In this document: piece after piece, positions 33,525 through 44,574 of the stretch
How positions within the stretch are numbered: position 1 is the stretch's first letter
Layout of the letters: the number at the start of each line of letters is the position of its first letter
Translations under genes and position numbers: made by a program
DNA from: Hemerocallis citrina
Taxonomy: Eukaryota > Streptophyta > Magnoliopsida > Asparagales > Asphodelaceae
Assembly: GCA_017893485.1 (NCBI GenBank)
Contig: CM030366.1
Location: 102,002,953-102,066,952, forward strand
Direction of reading: 5' to 3'
DNA: 64,000 nucleotides
Notes under the pieces: model-generated
Database searches by the model: none
What the model saw: only the letters and a program-made list of their open reading frames with translations
What the model was told of the DNA's origin: nothing

Positions 33525-35226
33525 TACTGGAAATTTTCATGTTCTTTTACTGTTAATGAAGCTGATTTCATGCATCTGATTGTCTTCTTGGCATGTTTTT
33601 TTGATATAAAATGGGTTCACTGTGAACTAAGGATGCTATAGCTACGTATGCCAAAATGGTCCGGATATGCACAACAATTGGGTTTTAGATTTAGTTGGGC
33701 TGAAGAATTAGTAGAGCAACATATATGCTCAGATAATGGAAATTTTCATTTCAAGATACTGTTAAAGTAACCTGCAGATTGCCCTCTTTGGCATGATTTT
33801 TTAACCAAAAATGGGTTCACTTCCAAACTAAGTATGCTGCTAGAATTTTCATCTTCTTTTACTGTTAAAGAAGCTTATTTCATGCATCTGATTGTCTTCT
33901 TGGCATGGTTTTTTGATATTAAATGGGTTCACTGTGAACTGAGGATGCTATAGCTATGTATGCCAAAATGGTCCGAATATGCACAACAATTGGGTTTTAG
34001 ATTTAGTTGGGCACAAGAATTAGTGGAGCAACATATAAGCTCAGATAATGGAAATTGGGTTTTAAGGTACTGTTAAAGTAACCTGTTTGCCCTCTTTAGC
34101 ATGATTTTTTAACCAAAAATGGGTTCACTTCCAAACTGTAAATGCTGCTAGAATTTTCATCTTCTTTTACTGTTAAAGAAGCTTATTCCATGCATCTGAT
34201 TGTCATCTTGGCATGTTTTTTTAACCAAAATGGGTTCACTGTGAACTGAGGATGCTATAGCTACGTATGCCAAAATCCTCCGGATATGCTGAACAATTGG
34301 GTTTTAGATTTAGTTGGGCTAAAGAATTAGTAGAGCAACATATATGCTCAGATAATGGAAATTTTCATTTCAAGATACTGTTAAAGTAACCTGTTTGCCA
34401 TCTTTGGCATGATTTTTTAACAAAAAATGGGTTCACTTCCAAACTAAGTATGCTGCTAGAATTTTCATCTTCTTTTACTGTTAATGAAGCTTATTTCATG
34501 CATCTGATTGCCTTCTTGGCATGTTTTTTTGATATTAAATGGGTTCACTGTGAACTGAGGATGTTATAGCTGTATGCCAAAATCCTCCGGATATGCACAA
34601 CAATTGGGTTTTAGATTTAGTTGGGCTCAAGAATTAGTAGAGCAACATATAAGCTCAGATAATGGAAATTTTCATTTTAAGATACTGTTAAAGTAACCTG
34701 ATTGCCCTCTTTGGCATGATTTTTTAACCAAAAATGGGTTCACTTCCAAACTAAGTATGCTGCTAGCATAGGCCTCATCTTCTTTCACTGTTAATGAAGC
34801 TGATTTCATGCATCTGATTGTCTTCTTGGCATGTGTTTTTGATATTAAATGGGTTCACTGTGAACTGAGGATGCTATAGGTACGTATGCCAAAATCCTCC
34901 GGATATGCGCAACAATTGGGTTTTAGATTTAGTTGGGCTAAAGAATTGGTAGAGCAACATATAAGCTAAGATAATGGAAATTTTCATTTTAAGGTACTGT
35001 TAAAGTAACCTGCAGATTGCCATCTTTGGCATGATTTTTTAACCAAAAATGGGTTCACTTCCAAACTAAGTATGCTGCTAGAATATTCATGTTCTTTTAC
35101 TGTTAATGAAGCTTATTTCATGCATCTGATTGTCATCTTGGCATGTTTTTTGACCAAAATGGGTTCACTGTGAACTGAGGATGCTATAGCTACGTATGCC
35201 AAAATCCTCCGGATATGCACAACAAT
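33525..35226 (+). repeat. 310-bp tandem repeats, block in the first intron
   Basis: About 5.5 head-to-tail units (ATGCCAAAATSSTCCGGATA words at 33649, 33960, 34268, 34573, 34888, 35198; spacing 305-313 bp). Each reads like a decayed coding exon, with shared in-frame stops. Confidence 0.9.
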
Positions 35227-35478
35227 TTAATACACCGGTTTAATTATCTTCCTATTTTCTACTGGTTGGTGTTATTTACATTAAACTATGCTTAGTGTCA
35301 TTTGAACTAAACTATCATTGTAATTTAATTTGTTACAAATCTCATTTTTTAAATTTTTTTATAATTATGTTGGTTTGTTAATCCTACTAAAGTACAAATT
35401 TTATGATAGTTATTATAAACATGTTATTAATTAAATTTGCATCTCTAAAGAAGTTATTGAATCCTTGACAGGTACAAC

Positions 35479-36864
35479 ATGCCGAGGCGTGGAAAGAGGA
35501 TAAATATAAATGATGGCAACGAGAGCCATGGGGATGAGCAGCCACTACATAATAGTGGCATTCAAACAGATGAGGGTGAGGGTAGCACGCCGCCCACTGT
35601 CAAAAAACATCGTGGGCGGACTAAGATGACGAATATTTGGAGGCTTCAGAATGACGAAAGGATCGAGGTGGAGGCGAACGGTGTCGGGCAACCGGTTGGC
35701 GATAACGCCAGCAAATTTTCTTCCTTCATTGGGGTTATAGCAAGGAACCCCCGGATACTTCCTTTGTCATACGAGAGTTGGCCGAAGGTGCCAACCACGA
35801 CAAAGGCCACTGCTATTACGACAATCAAGGTATTTCTCATCTAAAATACATAATTGGTCGGCGCAAACATATTATTGAAATATATATTTTTAGTGATGGG
35901 TAATAAATTTTGCAGCAATACTTCTCGTTCGCCGACTCCCTTACGCCTTGGGTTGAAAAGTCACTCTCCAAGAAGTGGAGGGACCACAAGAGTGACTTGA
36001 AGGCGAAGTTTTATGACAAAGACCTTTCAGAGGAGAAGAATGCAATGAATGTGCCAGAAAATATGGAGCCTTCAGATTGGCAATTTCTTGTGCACTACTG
36101 GAGTTCAGCGATCGGTCAGGTATTTACATTAAACACACAAAAATCTAATGAGTATGTGGTTGTATGGCTACTGTAATGAATTTTTCTGCTAACTTCATTG
36201 TGGCATGTACAGAAAAGGGCGGAGGTGGGAGTTGCCAGTCGGTCAAAGCAGCTAATGTTGCACACCGCTGGTACACAGAGCTTCGCTCTGATTCGGAAAG
36301 AATTGGTAGGCGCAATAGTATTGAACATTTTTTACTTACAGTTATTTGTTTATAACCATTTCATCTTACTAATATATAGGCAGAAGATTTGGGGGGTCCT
36401 ACGGAGTTTCGTGACATTGACTTTTTCGATGCCACCCACAAATCGAAGGATGGGACGTATGCGAGCCCTGAGGCAGCACGGATTCTGGTAATTTGTGAAC
36501 TAATATCTAATGAGTAGTCGAAATCTCATCAGCTTTTAACTCTGATTGTTATGTCCTTTTACAGACTAACGCTCGGAAAAGGTATGATGAAATCTCCTCT
36601 GCTTCAAATTCTGACCCTACGGCGGCACGCACAGATTGGCGTACCCGGCAGAGAGTTGCCTTGACCGATGTTAGGGGAAAGGAGAGGCATGGACGTGTCC
36701 GTGGTATGGGCCTAGGACCAACCCCCTCGCGGCTATTCGGACGGAGTGAGTCTAGTTCAAGTACCAATCGGGATGAGGAGATGACTTCCTTAAAGACACA
36801 AGTTACACTCCTCCAAGAACAAATGGCCAGTTTAATAGGGCAGCAATCCCAAGTCCCACCCTCG
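35479..36864 (+). CDS. TNPA-like CACTA protein (Transposase_24-like), copy 1
   Basis: Five coding exons, all in phase 0 with GT-AG junctions: 35479-35829, 35916-36119, 36213-36305, 36380-36487, 36565-36864 (352 codons). The terminal exon lies only beyond the duplication, at 47043. The match is to the plant Ptta/En/Spm transposase family (PF03004) as I know it: VGQPVGDNASKFSSFIGVIA, SLSKKWRDHKSDLKAKF, SDWQFLVHYWSS, LMLHTAGTQSFALIRKEL, HKSKDGTYASPEAARIL. The C-terminus is a predicted coiled coil (EEMTSLKTQVTLLQEQMASL). In En/Spm, TNPA binds subterminal repeats and assists excision; that role here is inferred. This copy lacks its own last exon, so it would end in intron sequence or splice across copy 2. 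Confidence 0.82.
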
Positions 36865-36984
36865 GTAAGTATTTAAATTGGTATTTTTAAAGAGATTATG
36901 GTCTTGAATGCATGAAAGACACGTACTAGTGTTTGTGAGTCTGCATTGTGGCTGTCGTCTATAAGTATTTCATCTATGTTTCTT

Positions 36985-37200
36985 AAGTGGGCTGTGATTA
37001 GAAAGAAAAGGCTGGAGTGGAGATCTGGAAACCCAAATAGAGACATCTCGTTTATTATAATCTATACTTATTGTTGGACCAATCCCCTCTTGCTGTTGTT
37101 GCTGATGTCTCTATGTGTCCGTGTGTTGAAGGGAAAGAAGGGATGAGAGAGAGATGAGGAAAATGCCGCTATGTTAGCCTGGTGTATCCTCATTCTCTAC
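36985..37200. repeat. GGCTGTGATTAGAAAG repeat in the CACTA introns
   Basis: A 200-300-bp sequence containing GGAGTGGAGATCTGGAAACC, GCTGTTGTTGCTGATGTC and GTTAGCCTGGTGTATCC. It recurs near 37868-38150, 42397-42610, 43280-43560 and 46330-46640, so it belongs to the repeated architecture of the element. Confidence 0.75.
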
Positions 37201-37439
37201 CATCCCTCTTTCTGGCTCCATATATGGCTTATATATTAAATTGGTTTCCTTCCACGATGACAGTCCGTAATACTACACTTGATATGAGCCCTGTTCACAG
37301 CTGCACCCTATTGCATACTCACAAACAACTAATACGTGTCGTTCATGCATTGTATGACCAACCCCACTTTGGCACATAACATGCTTAGATGACATTGGAT
37401 GACCTGCTCATAAGGTTTGTTCAGCCGTGTTGTTGTACT

Positions 37440-37840
37440 GATTTGGAGGATTTTGGTATGCTAGCAGCATACTTAGTTTCACAGTGAACCCATTTTTTGT
37501 TACAAAATCATGCCAAAGATGGCAATCTGCAGGTTACTTTAACAGTATCTGAGCTTATATGTTGCTCTACTAATTCTTGAGCCCAACTAAATCTAAAACC
37601 CAATTGTTGTGCATATCCGGAGGATTTTGGCATACGTACCTATAGCATCCTCAGTTCACAGTGAACCCATTTTTGGTAAAAAAAACATGCCAAGATGACA
37701 ATCAGATGCATGAGATAAGCTTCATTAACAGTAAAAGAAGATGAGGATGGCAATCATGCCAAAGATGGCAATCAAGTTACTTTAAAAGTATCTTAAAATG
37801 AAAATTTCCATTATCTGAGCATATATGTTTCTTTAACAGT
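37440..37840 (-). repeat. Inverted copies of the 310-bp repeat
   Basis: Reverse-complement matches to the direct units (TATCCGGAGGATTTTGGCAT at about 37613; AACCCAATTGTTGTGCATAT). Together with the flanking direct blocks they allow large hairpins in transcripts. The second-copy equivalent is 42852-43252. Confidence 0.85.
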
Positions 37841-38329
37841 GACTGTGACCAATTGTTCTTAATTGGGCTGTGATTAGAAAGAGACGAGTTGGAGTGGAGA
37901 TCTGGAAACCCATATAGAGACATCTTGTTCATAATAATTTATTATTATTGTTGTTCTTGTCGATCTTGCTGTTGTTGCTGATGTCTCTATGTGTCCGTGT
38001 GTTGAAGGGAAAGAAGGGATGAGAGAGAGATGAGGAAAATGCCGCTATGTTAGCCTGGTGTATCCTCATTCTCTACCATTCCTCTTTTTGGCTTCTATAT
38101 TTGGTTTCCTTCCACGATGACAATTCCATAAAACTACACTTGATATGAGCCCTATTCGTCATTTTCGATTTCTCTCCTCTGCTCTCTCTCTCGCTCTCTT
38201 CGGTATCATATCTTGATTTCCCTTATTTTTCAAACTTAGCATGTTTTTTCTGATAGATGCATCTTGATTTCCTTAACATGAATGGTTTAGTTGTGATGAA
38301 GAATTAATAGAAAAATATATGCTTGGATA

Positions 38330-40638
38330 CTGGAAATTTTCATGTTCTTTTACTATTAATGAAGCTGATTTCATGCATCTGATTGTCTTCCTGGCATGTG
38401 TTTTTAATATTAAATGGGTTCACTGTGAACTGAGGATGCTATAGGTACGTATGCCAAAATCCTCCGGATATGCACAACAATTGGGTTTTAGATTTAGTTG
38501 GGCTAAAGAATTGGCTCAGATAACGGAAATGTTCATTTTAAGATACTGTTAAAGTAACCTGCAGATTGCCAACTTTGGCATGATTTTTTAACCAAAAAAT
38601 GGGTTCACTTCCAAACTAAGTATGCTGCTAGCATAGGCCTCATCTTCTTTCACTGTTAATGAAGCTGATTTCATGCATCTGATTGTCTTCTTGGCATGTT
38701 TTTTTGATATTAAATGGGTTCACTGTAAACTGAGGATGGTATAGATGTATGCCAAAATCCTCCGGATATGCACAACAATTGGGTTTTAGATTTAGTTGGG
38801 CTAAAGAATTGATAGAGCAACATATAAGCTAAGATAATGGAAATTTTCATTTTAAGGTACTGTTAAAGTAACCTGCAGATTGCCATCTTTGGCATGATTT
38901 TTTAACCAAAAATGGGATCACTTCCAAACTCAGTATGTTGCTAGCATCCCCATCTTCTTTCACTGTTAATGAAGCTGATTTCATGCATCTGATTGTCTTC
39001 TTGACATGTTTTTTTGATATAAAATGGGTTCACTGTGAACTGAGGATGCTATAGCTACGTATGCCAAAATGGTCCGGATATGCACAACAATTGGGTTTTA
39101 GATTAGGTGGGCTGAAGAATTAGTAGAGCAACATATATGCTCAGATAATGGAAATTTTCAAGTCAAGATACTGTTAAAGTAACCTGCAGATTGCCCTCTT
39201 TGGCATGATTTTTTAACCAAAAATGGGTTCACTTCCAAACTAAGTATGCTGCTAGAATTTTCATCTTCTTTTACTGTTAAAGAAGCTTATTTCATGCATC
39301 TGATTGTCTTCTTGGCATGGTTTTTTGATATTAAATGGGTTCACTGTGAACTGAGGATGCTATAGCTATGTATGCCAAAATGGTCCGAATATGCACAACA
39401 ATTGGGTTTTAGATTTAGTTGGGCACAAGAATTAGTGGAGCAACATATAAGCTCAGATAATGGAAATTGGGTTTTAAGGTACTGTTAAAGTAACCTGTTT
39501 GCCCTCTTTAGCATGATTTTTTAACCAAAAATGGGTTCACTTCCAAACTGTAAATGCTGCTAGAATTTTCATCTTCTTTTACTGTTAAAGAAGCTTATTC
39601 CATGCATCTGATTGTCATCTTGGCATGTTTTTTTAACCAAAATGGGTTCACTGTGAACTGAGGATGCTATAGCTACGTATGCCAAAATCCTCCGGATATG
39701 CTGAACAATTGGGTTTTAGATTTAGTTGGGCTAAAGAATTAGTAGAGCAACATATATGCTCAGATAATGGAAATTTTCATTTCAAGATACTGTTAAAGTA
39801 ACCTGTTTGCCATCTTTGGCATGATTTTTTAACAAAAAATGGGTTCACTTCCAAACTAAGTATGCTGCTAGAATTTTCATCTTCTTTTACTGTTAATGAA
39901 GCTTATTTCATGCATCTGATTGCCTTCTTGGCATGTTTTTTTGATATTAAATGGGTTCACTGTGAACTGAGGATGTTATAGCTGTATGCCAAAATCCTCC
40001 GGATATGCACAACAATTGGGTTTTAGATTTAGTTGGGCTCAAGAATTAGTAGAGCAACATATAAGCTCAGATAATGGAAATTTTCATTTTAAGATACTGT
40101 TAAAGTAACCTGATTGCCCTCTTTGGCATGATTTTTTAACCAAAAATGGGTTCACTTCCAAACTAAGTATGCTGCTAGCATAGGCCTCATCTTCTTTCAC
40201 TGTTAATGAAGCTGATTTCATGCATCTGATTGTCTTCTTGGCATGTGTTTTTGATATTAAATGGGTTCACTGTGAACTGAGGATGCTATAGGTACGTATG
40301 CCAAAATCCTCCGGATATGCGCAACAATTGGGTTTTAGATTTAGTTGGGCTAAAGAATTGGTAGAGCAACATATAAGCTAAGATAATGGAAATTTTCATT
40401 TTAAGGTACTGTTAAAGTAACCTGCAGATTGCCATCTTTGGCATGATTTTTTAACCAAAAATGGGTTCACTTCCAAACTAAGTATGCTGCTAGAATATTC
40501 ATGTTCTTTTACTGTTAATGAAGCTTATTTCATGCATCTGATTGTCATCTTGGCATGTTTTTTGACCAAAATGGGTTCACTGTGAACTGAGGATGCTATA
40601 GCTACGTATGCCAAAATCCTCCGGATATGCACAACAAT
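38330..40638 (+). repeat. 310-bp tandem repeats, block spanning the duplication junction
   Basis: About 7 direct units. The junction between the two 5.4-kb copies (39162/39163) falls within one of them. Confidence 0.88.
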
Positions 40639-43600
40639 TTAATACACCGGTTTAATTATCTTCCTATTTTCTACTGGTTGGTGTTATTTACATTAAACTA
40701 TGCTTAGTGTCATTTGAACTAAACTATCATTGTAATTTAATTTGTTACAAATCTCATTTTTTAAATTTTTTTATAATTATGTTGGTTTGTTAATCCTACT
40801 AAAGTACAAATTTTATGATAGTTATTATAAACATGTTATTAATTAAATTTGCATCTCTAAAGAAGTTATTGAATCCTTGACAGGTACAACATGCCGAGGC
40901 GTGGAAAGAGGATAAATATAAATGATGGCAACGAGAGCCATGGGGATGAGCAGCCACTACATAATAGTGGCATTCAAACAGATGAGGGTGAGGGTAGCAC
41001 GCCGCCCACTGTCAAAAAACATCGTGGGCGGACTAAGATGACGAATATTTGGAGGCTTCAGAATGACGAAAGGATCGAGGTGGAGGCGAACGGTGTCGGG
41101 CAACCGGTTGGCGATAACGCCAGCAAATTTTCTTCCTTCATTGGGGTTATAGCAAGGAACCCCCGGATACTTCCTTTGTCATACGAGAGTTGGCCGAAGG
41201 TGCCAACCACGACAAAGGCCACTGCTATTACGACAATCAAGGTATTTCTCATCTAAAATACATAATTGGTCGGCGCAAACATATTATTGAAATATATATT
41301 TTTAGTGATGGGTAATAAATTTTGCAGCAATACTTCTCGTTCGCCGACTCCCTTACGCCTTGGGTTGAAAAGTCACTCTCCAAGAAGTGGAGGGACCACA
41401 AGAGTGACTTGAAGGCGAAGTTTTATGACAAAGACCTTTCAGAGGAGAAGAATGCAATGAATGTGCCAGAAAATATGGAGCCTTCAGATTGGCAATTTCT
41501 TGTGCACTACTGGAGTTCAGCGATCGGTCAGGTATTTACATTAAACACACAAAAATCTAATGAGTATGTGGTTGTATGGCTACTGTAATGAATTTTTCTG
41601 CTAACTTCATTGTGGCATGTACAGAAAAGGGCGGAGGTGGGAGTTGCCAGTCGGTCAAAGCAGCTAATGTTGCACACCGCTGGTACACAGAGCTTCGCTC
41701 TGATTCGGAAAGAATTGGTAGGCGCAATAGTATTGAACATTTTTTACTTACAGTTATTTGTTTATAACCATTTCATCTTACTAATATATAGGCAGAAGAT
41801 TTGGGGGGTCCTACGGAGTTTCGTGACATTGACTTTTTCGATGCCACCCACAAATCGAAGGATGGGACGTATGCGAGCCCTGAGGCAGCACGGATTCTGG
41901 TAATTTGTGAACTAATATCTAATGAGTAGTCGAAATCTCATCAGCTTTTAACTCTGATTGTTATGTCCTTTTACAGACTAACGCTCGGAAAAGGTATGAT
42001 GAAATCTCCTCTGCTTCAAATTCTGACCCTACGGCGGCACGCACAGATTGGCGTACCCGGCAGAGAGTTGCCTTGACCGATGTTAGGGGAAAGGAGAGGC
42101 ATGGACGTGTCCGTGGTATGGGCCTAGGACCAACCCCCTCGCGGCTATTCGGACGGAGTGAGTCTAGTTCAAGTACCAATCGGGATGAGGAGATGACTTC
42201 CTTAAAGACACAAGTTACACTCCTCCAAGAACAAATGGCCAGTTTAATAGGGCAGCAATCCCAAGTCCCACCCTCGGTAAGTATTTAAATTGGTATTTTT
42301 AAAGAGATTATGGTCTTGAATGCATGAAAGACACGTACTAGTGTTTGTGAGTCTGCATTGTGGCTGTCGTCTATAAGTATTTCATCTATGTTTCTTAAGT
42401 GGGCTGTGATTAGAAAGAAAAGGCTGGAGTGGAGATCTGGAAACCCAAATAGAGACATCTCGTTTATTATAATCTATACTTATTGTTGGACCAATCCCCT
42501 CTTGCTGTTGTTGCTGATGTCTCTATGTGTCCGTGTGTTGAAGGGAAAGAAGGGATGAGAGAGAGATGAGGAAAATGCCGCTATGTTAGCCTGGTGTATC
42601 CTCATTCTCTACCATCCCTCTTTCTGGCTCCATATATGGCTTATATATTAAATTGGTTTCCTTCCACGATGACAGTCCGTAATACTACACTTGATATGAG
42701 CCCTGTTCACAGCTGCACCCTATTGCATACTCACAAACAACTAATACGTGTCGTTCATGCATTGTATGACCAACCCCACTTTGGCACATAACATGCTTAG
42801 ATGACATTGGATGACCTGCTCATAAGGTTTGTTCAGCCGTGTTGTTGTACTGATTTGGAGGATTTTGGTATGCTAGCAGCATACTTAGTTTCACAGTGAA
42901 CCCATTTTTTGTTACAAAATCATGCCAAAGATGGCAATCTGCAGGTTACTTTAACAGTATCTGAGCTTATATGTTGCTCTACTAATTCTTGAGCCCAACT
43001 AAATCTAAAACCCAATTGTTGTGCATATCCGGAGGATTTTGGCATACGTACCTATAGCATCCTCAGTTCACAGTGAACCCATTTTTGGTAAAAAAAACAT
43101 GCCAAGATGACAATCAGATGCATGAGATAAGCTTCATTAACAGTAAAAGAAGATGAGGATGGCAATCATGCCAAAGATGGCAATCAAGTTACTTTAAAAG
43201 TATCTTAAAATGAAAATTTCCATTATCTGAGCATATATGTTTCTTTAACAGTGACTGTGACCAATTGTTCTTAATTGGGCTGTGATTAGAAAGAGACGAG
43301 TTGGAGTGGAGATCTGGAAACCCATATAGAGACATCTTGTTCATAATAATTTATTATTATTGTTGTTCTTGTCGATCTTGCTGTTGTTGCTGATGTCTCT
43401 ATGTGTCCGTGTGTTGAAGGGAAAGAAGGGATGAGAGAGAGATGAGGAAAATGCCGCTATGTTAGCCTGGTGTATCCTCATTCTCTACCATTCCTCTTTT
43501 TGGCTTCTATATTTGGTTTCCTTCCACGATGACAATTCCATAAAACTACACTTGATATGAGCCCTATTCGTCATTTTCGATTTCTCTCCTCTGCTCTCTC

Positions 43601-44574
43601 TCTCGCTCTCTTCGGTATCATATCTTGATTTCCCTTATTTTTCAAACTTAGCATGTTTTTTCTGATAGATGCATCTTGATTTCCTTAACATGAATGGTTT
43701 AGTTGTGATGAAGAATTAATAGAAAAATATATGCTTGGATACTGGAAATTTTCATGTTCTTTTACTATTAATGAAGCTGATTTCATGCATCTGATTGTCT
43801 TCCTGGCATGTGTTTTTAATATTAAATGGGTTCACTGTGAACTGAGGATGCTATAGGTACGTATGCCAAAATCCTCCGGATATGCACAACAATTGGGTTT
43901 TAGATTTAGTTGGGCTAAAGAATTGGCTCAGATAACGGAAATGTTCATTTTAAGATACTGTTAAAGTAACCTGCAGATTGCCAACTTTGGCATGATTTTT
44001 TAACCAAAAAATGGGTTCACTTCCAAACTAAGTATGCTGCTAGCATAGGCCTCATCTTCTTTCACTGTTAATGAAGCTGATTTCATGCATCTGATTGTCT
44101 TCTTGGCATGTTTTTTTGATATTAAATGGGTTCACTGTAAACTGAGGATGGTATAGATGTATGCCAAAATCCTCCGGATATGCACAACAATTGGGTTTTA
44201 GATTTAGTTGGGCTAAAGAATTGATAGAGCAACATATAAGCTAAGATAATGGAAATTTTCATTTTAAGGTACTGTTAAAGTAACCTGCAGATTGCCATCT
44301 TTGGCATGATTTTTTAACCAAAAATGGGATCACTTCCAAACTCAGTATGTTGCTAGCATCCCCATCTTCTTTCACTGTTAATGAAGCTGATTTCATGCAT
44401 CTGATTGTCTTCTTGACATGTTTTTTTGATATAAAATGGGTTCACTGTGAACTGAGGATGCTATAGCTACGTATGCCAAAATGGTCCGGATATGCACAAC
44501 AATTGGGTTTTAGATTAGGTGGGCTGAAGAATTAGTAGAGCAACATATATGCTCAGATAATGGAAATTTTCATT
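39163..44574 (+). repeat. 5,412-bp tandem duplication, copy 2
   Basis: See copy 1. All translated exons are identical between the copies. Confidence 0.92.

Larger units (their letters stand above)
33751..39162 (+). repeat. 5,412-bp tandem duplication, copy 1
   Basis: Every segment I compared with 39163-44574 is identical, including introns, all exons and rare variants in the 310-bp repeats. The boundaries lie inside a 310-bp unit. The only difference found is at the junction: AG at 39161-39162 where TT stands at 44573-44574. Confidence 0.92.

Noticed and set aside
35646..35840. Minus-strand ORF with a signal-like N-terminus, also at 41058-41252
   Set aside because: It is the complement of the first TNPA-like coding exon, which has better codon structure and flanking splice sites.
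33751..44574. Identity of the two 5.4-kb copies as evidence of purifying selection
   Set aside because: Introns and repeats are as identical as exons, so recency (or an assembly artefact) explains it, not selection.
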